From Paenibacillus dokdonensis (GTDB lineage: Bacteria; Bacillota; Bacilli; Paenibacillales; Paenibacillaceae), in NCBI RefSeq assembly GCF_004916975.1, contig NZ_STGQ01000001.1, positions 1,140,993 through 1,204,992 on the forward strand: a stretch of 64,000 nucleotides of DNA. Reading direction: 5' to 3'. The notes beneath the pieces are model-generated. The model saw only the letters and a list, made by a program, of their open reading frames with translations. It made no database searches and was not told the DNA's origin. Positions 19,247 to 27,776 of this stretch are shown here, piece after piece. Numbering within the stretch: the first letter of the stretch is position 1; every line of letters begins with the position of its first letter. The position numbers were made by a program, and so were the translations under genes.

Positions 19247-20019
19247 CCGCCCTGCACCTCCACTTTTCGTCTAACGATGACGGTAACGAGCAGGCAGAGC
19301 AGTGTGAAGACGATGCACCATGCCAAGGAGCCTATCAGGCTGGCCGACTGGTCGTAGCCGAGATAGATCCGGGTAGGCACATACAGAAGATAGGGATAAG
19401 GAGACATCCAGCTGATCGTCTGCAGCCAAGACGGCAGCCATTCCACCGGAATAAAGAAACCGGCGAGAAGATTGATAAGCGCATGATTAACCCAGTACAG
19501 CCAGCTTGATTCGGTTGTCCAAAGTGAAGTGGCGCCAATGATGTAATTCATGCAGATGGACATATAGGCGGCAGAGGCCAGAGCGATCAATGAATACAGC
19601 AGCGTTGTCCAGTGGGTTGGCAGGGTAAGTGAGAACAGGAGCATATACAAGAGATAGATAGGAAGAGACTTGTATACAAATTGATAGGCGATCTGTCCCC
19701 ATTCCCTGCACATGCATAAAACAAACAAATGGACAGGACGCATTAAATCCAGCGAGATTTGTCCTGTCCTGACTGCTTGCGGAATACCGAGCCCATTGGT
19801 AATAAAGCCGGATATCCACAGTGAAGCCTGTGTAAAAGCAATATAGCCGATCATGCCGTGCACTCCATACTCGCCAAGCGGGCGATCTTGACCAATACCG
19901 ATCCAAATACAGGCGTAAAGATAGCCAAAAAGAGCGCTTGCGATGTTGTGCAGCATATGAGCGCCGCGATAATGCAGATTGCGGGCATACGCTTTTGAAG
20001 CCAAAGTGAAATAGAGCAT
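19243..20019 (-). CDS. ABC-2 type permease (COG4587-like)
   Basis: The start is set at 20019, with GGAGGTG (20024-20030) directly upstream; the frame is open for 51 nt more but has no ribosome site. The product is 258 residues with six membrane segments and 'LGIPQAVRTGQISLDLMRPV', the counterpart of the motif in its partner. It is the first gene of the exporter operon and is preceded by a good sigma-A promoter. It probably heterodimerises with the 18446-19246 product. Confidence 0.85.
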   Translation of the reverse strand: MLYFTLASKAYARNLHYRGAHMLHNIASALFGYLYACIWIGIGQDRPLGEYGVHGMIGYIAFTQASLWISGFITNGLGIPQAVRTGQISLDLMRPVHLFVLCMCREWGQIAYQFVYKSLPIYLLYMLLFSLTLPTHWTTLLYSLIALASAAYMSICMNYIIGATSLWTTESSWLYWVNHALINLLAGFFIPVEWLPSWLQTISWMSPYPYLLYVPTRIYLGYDQSASLIGSLAWCIVFTLLCLLVTVIVRRKVEVQGG

Positions 20020-20093
20020 TGTACACCTCCGATAAGTTCTGTGGTGACGAAATCCGTCAACTTCAGTCAAGGCGAACGAGTGAGAAGGGTTTC

Positions 20094-20122
20094 ATCATAC
20101 CAAAATCTGGTTGTAACCGCAA
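20094..20122 (-). promoter_or_regulatory. Sigma-A promoter of the ABC-2 exporter operon
   Basis: On the minus strand TTGCGG (complement of 20117-20122) and TATGAT (20094-20099) are separated by 17 bp. The -10 lies about 75 nt before the first permease start. No clear operator is visible. Confidence 0.55.
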
Positions 20123-20167
20123 TCAAAATTTTCGAAGGATATACATGCTCTATATCGACATTTCTAC

Positions 20168-20992
20168 TTATGCAGAGGCTAGCTGGGTTTTGGCGGTTTG
20201 CAGGATGGTGCTGATCTGATTTTCCAGCGTGAGAATCTTTTGTTTTTGGGATTGAATTTGACGGAGCTGAGAGACCAAGGTATTCAGGTCATTATTAATT
20301 CTCTTAGCATCCCCGACCTTTATGGACTGGGTTACGCCTTTCCACATTGGGCTGACATTTTTATTTAAGATGGTTGCCGTACTTCTTTCAGCCTTGATTT
20401 TAATACGGAGCGGGTCGGCACCCGCGAGGATTGCCCGGATATTTTTCTGCGACGCCGTTTTTTTGGTTTTGGCGGAAGCAAGCGCCTGCTCCTTGTTTTT
20501 AATATCCGCTTTTGCAATTTGCACAGCAATTTTCATCGTATCGGCTTGAGCTTTCAGGACGGAGGTTAGCTGCTTGTTCTTGAGTTTGTTGGCTGTTGTG
20601 ATCTGCTGGTTGAGCGCTGTATACATGGATATAAGAGGTTTGTATTTGTCTTTGGCCTGTTTGACCGCCTGATCAAGCTTCGCGATCTTGTCCGCATCAA
20701 TCACTTTGATCTGTTTGGTCAACGATGACTGCGCATCCTCATTCTTGTAATGAAGTGAACTGATGCTCTGGTCTGCCTGCTGAAGCTGGGATTGAAGGCT
20801 TGTAAAGGTACTGTACAAAGACCCCAGCTTGCTGCGGAGTGCAGCATCCGAGGCTGTGGCATGATCCACGGCGGCTTGCTGCGATGCGGACCATTGCATG
20901 GAGGCTGCGGAGTCTGCCGGAATGGAAAGAGTTAGAGACAGAGCGAAAATGAAAGGCAAGACGGCGGGAGCAAAGCATTTGAATGTTTTCAT
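20168..20992 (-). CDS. Secreted coiled-coil protein of unknown function
   Basis: This protein of 274 residues has a signal peptide (basic MKTFK, hydrophobic 'PFIFALSLTLS', likely cut after 'ADSAA'). The mature part is almost entirely helical and rich in Gln, Lys, Ala and Ser. It shows heptad-like coiled-coil patterns such as 'LQSQLQQADQSISSL' and 'LVSQLRQIQSQKQKILTL'. I do not recognise a family. It is a single gene with a strong promoter and a long structured leader (20993-21127), which suggests regulated expression. Such proteins can be cell-wall or matrix components; no enzyme motif is seen. Confidence 0.7.
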   Translation of the reverse strand: MKTFKCFAPAVLPFIFALSLTLSIPADSAASMQWSASQQAAVDHATASDAALRSKLGSLYSTFTSLQSQLQQADQSISSLHYKNEDAQSSLTKQIKVIDADKIAKLDQAVKQAKDKYKPLISMYTALNQQITTANKLKNKQLTSVLKAQADTMKIAVQIAKADIKNKEQALASAKTKKTASQKNIRAILAGADPLRIKIKAERSTATILNKNVSPMWKGVTQSIKVGDAKRINNDLNTLVSQLRQIQSQKQKILTLENQISTILQTAKTQLASA

Positions 20993-21127
20993 AGAAATTC
21001 TCCTTTACGCGAAAGTGGGCTGAGCTGATTAATGGATGCCATAAAACGCAAAAAACACCCGAAAAAGAAAGGCATGTATTGCCTTCTCTTACGAGTGCTT
21101 CAACGTAAGCGGATCATCGATTAAATT
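20993..21127 (-). promoter_or_regulatory. Structured 5' leader with terminator-like hairpin (candidate attenuator)
   Basis: Read on the minus strand, the leader first has CTTACG...CGTAAG arms. These overlap a second structure in which CACTCG pairs with CGGGTG (one G-U) around an inner stem AAGGCA/TGCCTT (21069-21074 with 21080-21085), followed at once by TTTTTT. The two outer stems share bases, so they are mutually exclusive. About 50 nt later an AAAGGAG ribosome site precedes the secreted coiled-coil gene. This is the layout of a transcription attenuator. I cannot match it to a known riboswitch class. Confidence 0.55.
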
Positions 21128-21133
21128 GATCAT

Positions 21134-21162
21134 AATATATCGAATATGCCTATAACTGTCAA
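21134..21162 (-). promoter_or_regulatory. Strong sigma-A promoter for the secreted coiled-coil gene
   Basis: On the minus strand a perfect TTGACA (complement of 21157-21162) and TATATT (21134-21139) are spaced by 17 bp. The start of transcription would fall near 21127, giving a leader of about 135 nt. Confidence 0.75.
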
Positions 21163-21233
21163 TCCTGAAATCGTTATCTCATAATAAATGATCAGAAATA
21201 ATAGGTCAACATTCATAAACGGACATAAAAAGT

Positions 21234-21275
21234 ACATAAACAAATATAAAACAACATTATAATCTTTGTTTATGT
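21234..21275 (+). promoter_or_regulatory. Candidate rhamnose-repressor operator upstream of rhaD
   Basis: Perfect 11-bp inverted arms, ACATAAACAAA (21234-21244) and TTTGTTTATGT (21265-21275), end on the first base of the -35 box. The sequence AAACAAATATAAA at 21238-21250 occurs identically in the rhaEW leader (47807-47819). A DeoR-type repressor such as the product at 53272 is the likely binder; that is inference. Confidence 0.6.
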
Positions 21276-21303
21276 TGACTACAAGCAGAGTCCGCTGTAC
21301 GAT
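21275..21303 (+). promoter_or_regulatory. Sigma-A promoter of rhaD
   Basis: TTGACT (21275-21280) and TACGAT (21298-21303) are 17 bp apart and lie about 40 nt before the rhaD start. The -35 touches the operator palindrome. Confidence 0.65.
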
Positions 21304-21344
21304 GAGGGTGTAAAATACAGATTACACAAAAGGAGAGGCTTGCT

Positions 21345-22190
21345 GTGAGCACTTCAATGATGGAAATGACCCGGGATGTGCCTGCGCTTGAAATACCGTT
21401 TATCCGTGAGATGGCGGAAATCACGTATCATATGTGGAAGTTCGGCTGGGATGAGCGCAACGGTGGAAATATCAGCCGTATTTTGGATGAAGCGGAGGTC
21501 AGCCCTCATATAGATCTGAATGGAACAGGCCGCGTCATTACGTTGTCTTTTCCAGTTCCTGAACTCGCGGGCAAAATCTTTGTCGTGACCGGATCAGGCA
21601 AGTATTTCAGAAATGTGATTTCCGATCCGGGTATGAACCTTGGTGTTATTCGCGTGACAGCCGACGGAGAGCATGTCGATGTACTTTGGGGCTTTAACGG
21701 CAACACCTTCCCTACGAGCGAGCTGGCATCTCATTTCATGAGCCATATTGAACGTTTGAAAGTGGATCCCAATCACCGGATCGTCATGCACACCCATGCC
21801 ACGAATGTGATCTCGATGACGTTTGTCCATGACTTGGATGAGAAAAAATTCACAAAAACACTTTGGCAAATGTGCACCGAATGCATTGTTGTTTTCCCGG
21901 AAGGTGTTGGCGTATTGCCGTGGATGGTACCGGGAAGCGCAGAGATTGGCCGGAAAACAGCAGAGAAAATGAAGGATCGGCGGGTTGTGATCTGGCCGCA
22001 TCATGGCATCTTCGGCAGCGGCTCCACGATGGATGAAACCTTCGGACTGATAGAAACGGTTGAAAAGGCAGCTCAGGTGTATATGCTCACAGCAGGTCAC
22101 GGCATCAAGCAGACGATAACCGACCAAGAGCTTGCTGATCTAGCAAAGGCATTCGGCGTAACACCCGCACCCCAAGTTCTTGAGGTTTAA
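21345..22190 (+). CDS. rhaD: Rhamnulose-1-phosphate aldolase
   Basis: This 281-residue class II (zinc) aldolase splits L-rhamnulose 1-phosphate into dihydroxyacetone phosphate and L-lactaldehyde. Alignment from memory with E. coli RhaD is close throughout. Zinc ligands are His149 and His151 ('MHTHATN') and His220 ('[10 protein letters not shown]'), and the catalytic Glu is Glu126 ('PTSELASHF'). '[11 protein letters not shown]' forms the phosphate-binding loop. The GTG start has AGGAG nine bases upstream. It is monocistronic, with its own promoter, operator and terminator. A second, RhaEW-type aldolase is encoded at 47856, so the cell has two enzymes for this step. Confidence 0.93.
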   Translation: MSTSMMEMTRDVPALEIPFIREMAEITYHMWKFGWDERNGGNISRILDEAEVSPHIDLNGTGRVITLSFPVPELAGKIFVVTGSGKYFRNVISDPGMNLGVIRVTADGEHVDVLWGFNGNTFPTSELASHFMSHIERLKVDPNHRIVMHTHATNVISMTFVHDLDEKKFTKTLWQMCTECIVVFPEGVGVLPWMVPGSAEIGRKTAEKMKDRRVVIWPHHGIFGSGSTMDETFGLIETVEKAAQVYMLTAGHGIKQTITDQELADLAKAFGVTPAPQVLEV

Positions 22191-22237
22191 CTCATATAAT
22201 ATAGCTCTTCAAAACTAAAATCATAGCATAACGAAGC

Positions 22238-22270
22238 GGAGCTGCGCAGCAATTGCGAGGCTCCTTTTTT
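22238..22270 (+). terminator. Intrinsic terminator after rhaD
   Basis: GGAGC (22238-22242) and GCTCC (22260-22264) enclose an inner GC-rich loop and are followed by TTTTTT. Confidence 0.7.
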
Positions 22271-22346
22271 ATGCCGGACAAGTCTTCCGGAGGTGTAACT
22301 ATGACCCTAAAATATAACGTTTTCGGTTTCCCATTTCTACGTGAAG

Positions 22347-22414
22347 TTCCACAATTTTTTTTGTGAATCTAGGCTGGCTCAGCGTATTGACTTGGGTTCC
22401 TTTGCGAGTAGAAT
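22347..22414 (+). promoter_or_regulatory. Promoter and small palindrome upstream of the MFS gene
   Basis: The 309-nt gap between rhaD and the MFS gene holds the rhaD terminator, a palindrome TTCCACAA/TTGTGAA at 22347-22367, and a promoter TTGACT (22387-22392) with TAGAAT (22409-22414) at 16-bp spacing. The palindrome could be an operator. Nothing else is recognisable there. Confidence 0.5.
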
Positions 22415-22499
22415 GTTGAGCAAAGAGAAGAAAAAGTTGGCATAAAAAGCGAAAAAAATGATTCATTTATTTAACTGTAGCTTCAAAGGAGAGTACATC

Positions 22500-23759
22500 A
22501 TGATTTCATTGAGATCGAGGCAGCAGTATCAACGAAAGACGTCGGTGCAGCGGAAAAACTTGAAAATCGCCACCATGGAGGGTGTTCCCGCCGTAATGTT
22601 CCAAACCCTGCTCGGCGGACAATTCCTCACCGGCTTTCTGCTGTATCTCGGGGCAAATTCCAGCCAGCTGGGATTTGTACTCGCGATAACCACGTTTGTG
22701 AATATCGCCCAGCTTTTCGCCGCCTTTTTGATCCAACGGCTGAAGAGCCGTAAATGGACGCTGGTACTGTTCGTGGCGTTTCACCGGATTTTATGGGGAG
22801 GTACGGGACTGATTCCATTTCTGTTCCCCAAGCCGTACTGGGTGACGGCATTTATTATTTTGTATACGCTTGCGTTCATGTTCAACACCGTTGGAGGCAT
22901 CCTGTGGAACTCGCTCATCAGCGATATCGTTCCGGCACGAGTGAGGGGACGTTACTTTGGTATCCGCAACACGATGCTGAACGCTCTGGGCACACTCGTG
23001 ATGTATGCGGGTGGTGTTATACTTGACTATGAACCTGGCGGAAAAGGTTTTTTGATCCTGTACATCATTGTATGGGTATGTATTGCCGCAAACATCACGA
23101 TGTTTTTCTTTTATCCGGATATGCCGTTTGAGCGTTCTTCCGAAAGCCGGTTTGTACCGATGCTGAAGAAACCGCTGAGAGACAGCTCCTTCCTGAAGGC
23201 TACCTTATTTTTGGGAGGCTTTCTGTTTTTGCAAAATCTGGTGGTGCCGCTGTATTCTTATGTCATGCTTCAGCTGCTGCATATCAACTATCAGACGCTG
23301 TCGCTGCTGAATGTCGCGCAGACGGTATTTATGATGGGCAGCTTCTACATCTGGGGTAATCTGAATGCACGCTTCAGCAATCGGCGCCTGCTGTTCTGGA
23401 CACTGCCGATTATCGCACTTTCCTGTCTGTTATGGGGTCTATTGTCTGTCCTGCCGATGCTGCTTGTGCTGGCAGCTGCCCATATTATTTTCGGTATTGG
23501 GGTAGGGGGCTTTAACCAGCTGGCTTTCAATTTTATGATCGGGGATACGCCCAAGGGCGAACGTCCCATGTACATGGCGATGTATGCTGCTATCACAGGG
23601 GTTGCAGCCTTCTTCGGACCGCTCATTGGAGGCAATGTGCATGGGCTGATCCAGCATTGGCCGGTATGGACACAGATCTATGGGATGCAGCTTATTGTGG
23701 GCGTGTCCATGATAGCGGTGTCCTTGACCTTTGGACGGCGGATTTTGAAGGATGCATAG
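22500..23759 (+). CDS. Major facilitator superfamily transporter
   Basis: The start is the ATG at 22500, eight bases after AAAGGAG, giving 419 residues with 12 predicted membrane segments. Between segments 2 and 3 and later there are basic loops such as 'QRLKSRKW', and 'VPARVRGRYFGIRNT' resembles the central loop of sugar or drug MFS proteins. The substrate cannot be told. Its position after rhaD allows a sugar substrate, but it has a separate promoter. Confidence 0.75.
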   Translation: MISLRSRQQYQRKTSVQRKNLKIATMEGVPAVMFQTLLGGQFLTGFLLYLGANSSQLGFVLAITTFVNIAQLFAAFLIQRLKSRKWTLVLFVAFHRILWGGTGLIPFLFPKPYWVTAFIILYTLAFMFNTVGGILWNSLISDIVPARVRGRYFGIRNTMLNALGTLVMYAGGVILDYEPGGKGFLILYIIVWVCIAANITMFFFYPDMPFERSSESRFVPMLKKPLRDSSFLKATLFLGGFLFLQNLVVPLYSYVMLQLLHINYQTLSLLNVAQTVFMMGSFYIWGNLNARFSNRRLLFWTLPIIALSCLLWGLLSVLPMLLVLAAAHIIFGIGVGGFNQLAFNFMIGDTPKGERPMYMAMYAAITGVAAFFGPLIGGNVHGLIQHWPVWTQIYGMQLIVGVSMIAVSLTFGRRILKDA

Positions 23760-23792
23760 AATAGAGGTAAACTAAAATAGAACCGACTTCAC

Positions 23793-23821
23793 AACTCTCT
23801 GGCCGGGCCAGGGAGTTTTTT
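23793..23821 (+). terminator. Intrinsic terminator after the MFS gene
   Basis: AACTCTCTGGCC and GGCCAGGGAGTT arms (one wobble pair) are followed by six T. Confidence 0.85.
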
Positions 23822-23893
23822 GACGTGATTACCCGGATTAAGGGTATATTTTATAGAGTAGAGTAGTTCAGCAAAGAAAGGGTGACTTAAGGG

Positions 23894-25318
23894 ATGTATA
23901 TCCAGAAAATGTATATAAACGGTGAGTGGAAGGAAAGTCCGGAGAAAATTGACGTGCGGAACCCGGCGACCATGGAGATCATCGGATCGATCCCCAATGG
24001 CGGTGCTAAGGAAGCCTCGAGTGCGGTCGATGCAGCGTACGCCGCTTTGAAATCCTGGTCAGCGCTGACGGCGAATGAACGGGGTATGCTGATGATGAAA
24101 TGGCATGCGTTAATAGAAGAACATACACAGGAGCTTGCGGAAATCATGACTACAGAGCAGGGCAAACCGCTGAAGGAAGCCGCAGGGGAAATTGCGTATG
24201 CCAACAGCTTCATCTCGTGGTATGCGGAGGAAGGTAAACGGGTCTATGGGCAAACGATACCTGCGTCTTCTCCGAATAAAAGAATATGGGTGCAAAAGCA
24301 GCCAGTCGGCGTCATCGCGGCAATAACGCCCTGGAATTTCCCGGCATCGATGATTACGCGCAAAATGGCACCCGCGCTTGCTGCAGGCTGCACCGTTGTG
24401 CTGAAGCCGTCGGAAGAAACGCCGTTCACCGCTTTGAAGCTGGCTGAGCTGGCGGAGCAGGCTGGAATTCCGGCTGGGGTCATTAATGTGGTGACTGGTG
24501 TTGCGGCTCCGATTGCTGAAGCCTGGCAGAAGGATGAGCGGGTCCGGAAGATTTCCTTCACGGGATCAACTGCAGTAGGTAAAAAGCTGATGCAGGGAGC
24601 CGCGGAAACCGTCAAAAAAATCTCTTTGGAACTGGGAGGGCATGCGCCGTTTATTGTCACCGCGAACGCTGACTTGGATAAGGCCGTGGAGGGTCTCATC
24701 GCTTCCAAATTCCGTAATGGCGGCCAAACCTGTGTATGTACCAACCGGGTGTATGTTCAGGGGTCTATCGCAGAGGAATTCGCCAAACGGGCTGCACGGC
24801 GCACGGCCGAGCTCAAAGTTGGCAATGGCATGGACGAGGGAGTAGACATCGGCCCTTTGATCAATGCAAAGGCTGTGGAAAAGGTGCAGCGGCAGATTGA
24901 GGATGCAAAGGCCAAGGGTGGCCAAATCTTGACAGGCGGGGAAGCATTTGAGGACGGCAAGGGCCACTTCATGAAGCCAACCGTCATCATGAACGCTACA
25001 GACGAAATGGAGTGCATGATCGAGGAAACCTTCGGGCCGCTGGCGCCCATTACCACGTTCCGTTCGATCGAGGAAGCGGTAGAGCGTGCGAACCACAGCC
25101 CTTATGGTCTTGCAGCTTATGTATTTACGGAACAGATCAAAGAGGCTCTGTACGTTGCGGAAGCACTGGAATATGGAATTGTCGGCGTAAATGACCCGCT
25201 TCCTTCTACAGCGCAGGCGCCGTTCGGCGGATTTAAGCAAAGTGGTCTCGGACGAGAAGGCGGCCATTTCGGTATCGAGGAATATCTGGAGATCAAATAT
25301 ATTTCGCTCGGACTTTAA
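23894..25318 (+). CDS. gabD: Succinate-semialdehyde dehydrogenase (GabD-type aldehyde dehydrogenase)
   Basis: This 474-residue NAD(P)-dependent aldehyde dehydrogenase has 'ITPWNFPASMITRK' in the cofactor site, 'FTGSTAVGK', the general-base Glu in 'LELGGHAPF' near residue 246, and the nucleophile Cys in 'GGQTCVCTNRVYV' near 280. The Cys-Val-Cys pair is typical of GabD enzymes, where the second Cys acts as a redox switch. It likely converts succinate semialdehyde to succinate in GABA breakdown. No gabT is adjacent. Given the rhamnose genes nearby, another aldehyde such as lactaldehyde is possible but less likely. Confidence 0.83.
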   Translation: MYIQKMYINGEWKESPEKIDVRNPATMEIIGSIPNGGAKEASSAVDAAYAALKSWSALTANERGMLMMKWHALIEEHTQELAEIMTTEQGKPLKEAAGEIAYANSFISWYAEEGKRVYGQTIPASSPNKRIWVQKQPVGVIAAITPWNFPASMITRKMAPALAAGCTVVLKPSEETPFTALKLAELAEQAGIPAGVINVVTGVAAPIAEAWQKDERVRKISFTGSTAVGKKLMQGAAETVKKISLELGGHAPFIVTANADLDKAVEGLIASKFRNGGQTCVCTNRVYVQGSIAEEFAKRAARRTAELKVGNGMDEGVDIGPLINAKAVEKVQRQIEDAKAKGGQILTGGEAFEDGKGHFMKPTVIMNATDEMECMIEETFGPLAPITTFRSIEEAVERANHSPYGLAAYVFTEQIKEALYVAEALEYGIVGVNDPLPSTAQAPFGGFKQSGLGREGGHFGIEEYLEIKYISLGL

Positions 25319-25337
25319 GCTATAGCTGAACTCGCAA

Positions 25338-25380
25338 TAAAAAACGGATGCATCCCAATCATGGGTGCATCCGTTTTTTT
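25338..25380. terminator. Bidirectional terminator between gabD and the parvulin gene
   Basis: A long stem, ACGGATGCATCC with a one-mismatch complement, is flanked by AAAAAA on the left and TTTTTTT on the right. It serves the convergent genes on both strands. Confidence 0.88.
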
Positions 25381-25385
25381 ACATA

Positions 25386-26561
25386 TTATTTGCTGCCGTC
25401 TGTTGTAGAGGAGTCCGTTTTGCTTGCGTCAGCGTCTTTTTTCTTTTGTTCTTCTTCAAGATTGTTCGTAATTTTTGCTTTCGCTTTAATGTCAGAGAGC
25501 CATGTAGGAGCTTTGGTCATGATAGCTTGGTAGATCAGCTGCTCCTTGATATCGGCTTTTTTCTCTTCCAGGGTTGCTGTGTGAGCTGCTTTGTAGCCAG
25601 TTCTCTTAATGATATGGTAGCCTGCGTCAGTTTTAATCACGCCGCTCAGCTCGCCATCCTTCAGCCTGAATGCTTCGTCTTCAAATTCTTTGTACATTTG
25701 GTTGCGTCCGAAGTATCCAAGATCACCACCGTTGGCTTTAGAACCTGGATCTGTGGATTTTTCCTTAGCCAGCGTTGCGAAATCCGCGCCGTCCTTCAGC
25801 TGTTTCAGGATCGCATCAGCTTCTTCTTTGGTAGCAACCAGGATGTGGGAGGCTTTCACCTGCTCTGGCGTATCAAAGGTAGCTTTGTTTTCGTCAAAAT
25901 ACTTCTTCACGTCATCGTCAGAGACTTTTACATCAGGCTCGATCAGCTTGCGCAGTTTAACCTGCATATCCATTTGTTTGTTGAACTCTTCTTTGGAGAG
26001 GTTGTTTTGTTGCAGTGCTGCTTCGAATTCTTCATCCGAACCATAGTTTTTCTTAATAAATGCCGTTTCTTTATCAATATCGGCTTGCGTTACCTTAATA
26101 CCTTTTTTGTCAGCTTCCTGATTAACCAGTGTTTCAGAAATCATGCCGTCGAGTGTTTGTGTACCTCCGGCACTAACCAGTTCGCCGTAGAGCTTGTCCT
26201 TGGTAATTTTGTCGCCGTTTACTGTAGCAACAGCCTCGTTGTCTCCACCTTTGGCAAATGGAGGCTTGATCAACACGATGACCAGCACAATCGCCAGTAC
26301 AAGGGATACGATCATCCATACTTTACTTCCCATTCCCGTTGCTGGGGATGGTGTCGGCGGCACTGCAGCTGATTTGGCTGGTGCTGCACTGTTTTTAGCA
26401 AGCATGGTAGGCACCGGAGTTTCCTTCTCTGTTTCTACAAAAGGCTCGTCCGATTTGTTTTGGTCTATTGGCTGTTTGTTTTGCTCTTGGATGTCCCCCG
26501 ATTGTTCTTCCGGTGTGAGGCCTTCTTCATTATTCAATGTGTCTCTTTCTTTGTCTGACAT
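25386..26561 (-). CDS. Membrane-anchored parvulin-type peptidyl-prolyl isomerase (PrsA-like foldase)
   Basis: The product is 391 residues, starting at 26561 after AAAGGAGG. Residues 1-78 form an acidic, Pro/Gln-rich region, 81-98 a single membrane helix, 105-230 a SurA/PrsA-type helical chaperone domain, and 235-322 a parvulin domain ('KASHILV...GGDLGYFGRNQM...YHIIKR'). The Lys/Asp-rich tail ends in Ser/Thr. PrsA foldases help secreted proteins fold outside the membrane, and the canonical ones are lipoproteins. This one has no lipobox and uses a transmembrane helix with a long cytoplasmic tail instead. It is monocistronic. Confidence 0.82.
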   Translation of the reverse strand: MSDKERDTLNNEEGLTPEEQSGDIQEQNKQPIDQNKSDEPFVETEKETPVPTMLAKNSAAPAKSAAVPPTPSPATGMGSKVWMIVSLVLAIVLVIVLIKPPFAKGGDNEAVATVNGDKITKDKLYGELVSAGGTQTLDGMISETLVNQEADKKGIKVTQADIDKETAFIKKNYGSDEEFEAALQQNNLSKEEFNKQMDMQVKLRKLIEPDVKVSDDDVKKYFDENKATFDTPEQVKASHILVATKEEADAILKQLKDGADFATLAKEKSTDPGSKANGGDLGYFGRNQMYKEFEDEAFRLKDGELSGVIKTDAGYHIIKRTGYKAAHTATLEEKKADIKEQLIYQAIMTKAPTWLSDIKAKAKITNNLEEEQKKKDADASKTDSSTTDGSK

Positions 26562-26690
26562 TAAATCTAACTCCTCCTTTGATATGAACAATAACACTTA
26601 TGCGTTTCACTTTACCAGATTCAGCACAAATAATCCTTAAGAAGAAATAAATTGTGTAGAAAAATTTTTAATGCAGTTTTAAGAATCAAC

Positions 26691-26738
26691 AAAAAACAGG
26701 CTGTCTCCCAATCGGAAGATGGGAACAGCCGTGTTTTT
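26691..26738 (-). terminator. Terminator after spoVAD
   Basis: On the minus strand GGCTGTTCCC pairs with GGGAGACAGCC (one bulge) and is followed by TGTTTTTTG. It closes the spoVA-type operon 20 nt after spoVAD. Confidence 0.8.
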
Positions 26739-26758
26739 TGTTATTCAGACGTTTTTTC

Positions 26759-27769
26759 TTATTTTTCGCGTTCGATCGATACCGCATGGGCAATACAAGG
26801 GATGGTCTCATTTTGCTGAAATGAAAGCGGGGAGAGCAAAGCGCCGGTTGCAACGACCAGAATCCGGTTAAGCTCGCCCCGGCGCATACGGTTCAGCAGA
26901 TGGCCATAGGTGACAACTGCAGAACATGCGCAGCCGCTGGCTCCGGACTGTACGTTCTGGGTTTCGTAGTCGTATATCATCATCCCGCAGTCGGAATACG
27001 TTGTTTGATGCATCGGTACATTATGCTTCTTGAGCAGATCACAGGCGATTTCATATCCGACCTTCGACAAGTCCCCGGTTACGATCAGATCGTAATAGCC
27101 AGGTTCAATCTGAAGATCACGGAAGTGGGCCTCCATTGTGTCGACCGCTGCCGGTGCCATGGCTGCGCCCATGTTGAAAGGATCCTTGATACCCATATCT
27201 ACGACGCGTCCGATGGTGGCTGATGTAACAAAAGGACCTTTTCCTTCCTGACCGATCACAGCCGCACCGGCCCCGGTAACCGTAAATTGAGCCGTTGGCG
27301 GTTTCTGAGATCCATATTCGGTCGGATACCGGAACTGCTTCTCCACGCTGCTGTTATGGCTGCAGGTCGCTGCCAACGTATGCTTGGCGCCTCCGGAATT
27401 GACGATATAAGCAGCCAGGGCGAGGCTCTCCATTGAGGTGGAGCAGGCTCCAAACAGGCCAAGATAAGGGATCGTCAGCGTACGGGCGGCAAAACTGCTG
27501 GAGATGATCTGATTCATCAGATCACCGCCGAAATGGAATTGAATCTGCCCTTCGGTCAATCCGGCATGCTGGATAGCCATTTTGGCCGCCTCTTCAAGGA
27601 AAGCCCTCTCGGCTTTCTCCCAGCTGTCCTGTCCGAGATATAGCTCTCCATGCACGATATCAAAGTCTTCAGCGAGCGGGCCTCTTCCTTCAAAAGGTCC
27701 GACCGAAGTAGCAGCGGAGAGGATGGAAGGCTTATTTTCAAACAACCAGCTTTGATGGCCTTTCAGCAT
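26759..27769 (-). CDS. spoVAD: Stage V sporulation protein AD
   Basis: This 336-residue protein has the thiolase-like fold of SpoVAD, with 'FGACSTSMESLALAAYIV', 'ATCSHNSSVEKQFRYP' and 'SGASGCACSAVVTYGH' as recognisable blocks. SpoVAD binds dipicolinic acid and works with SpoVAC and SpoVAE proteins in the inner spore membrane to move Ca-DPA into the forespore. It begins 7 nt after spoVAC in the same operon. No spoVAEb follows; a terminator comes directly after. Confidence 0.93.
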   Translation of the reverse strand: MLKGHQSWLFENKPSILSAATSVGPFEGRGPLAEDFDIVHGELYLGQDSWEKAERAFLEEAAKMAIQHAGLTEGQIQFHFGGDLMNQIISSSFAARTLTIPYLGLFGACSTSMESLALAAYIVNSGGAKHTLAATCSHNSSVEKQFRYPTEYGSQKPPTAQFTVTGAGAAVIGQEGKGPFVTSATIGRVVDMGIKDPFNMGAAMAPAAVDTMEAHFRDLQIEPGYYDLIVTGDLSKVGYEIACDLLKKHNVPMHQTTYSDCGMMIYDYETQNVQSGASGCACSAVVTYGHLLNRMRRGELNRILVVATGALLSPLSFQQNETIPCIAHAVSIEREK

Positions 27770-27776
27770 ATTCGGT

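Noticed and set aside
25365..26372. 335-codon plus-strand frame opposite the parvulin gene
   Set aside because: Phe/Cys-rich translation is typical for the complement of a Lys/Glu-rich gene; the parvulin domain on the other strand is intact.
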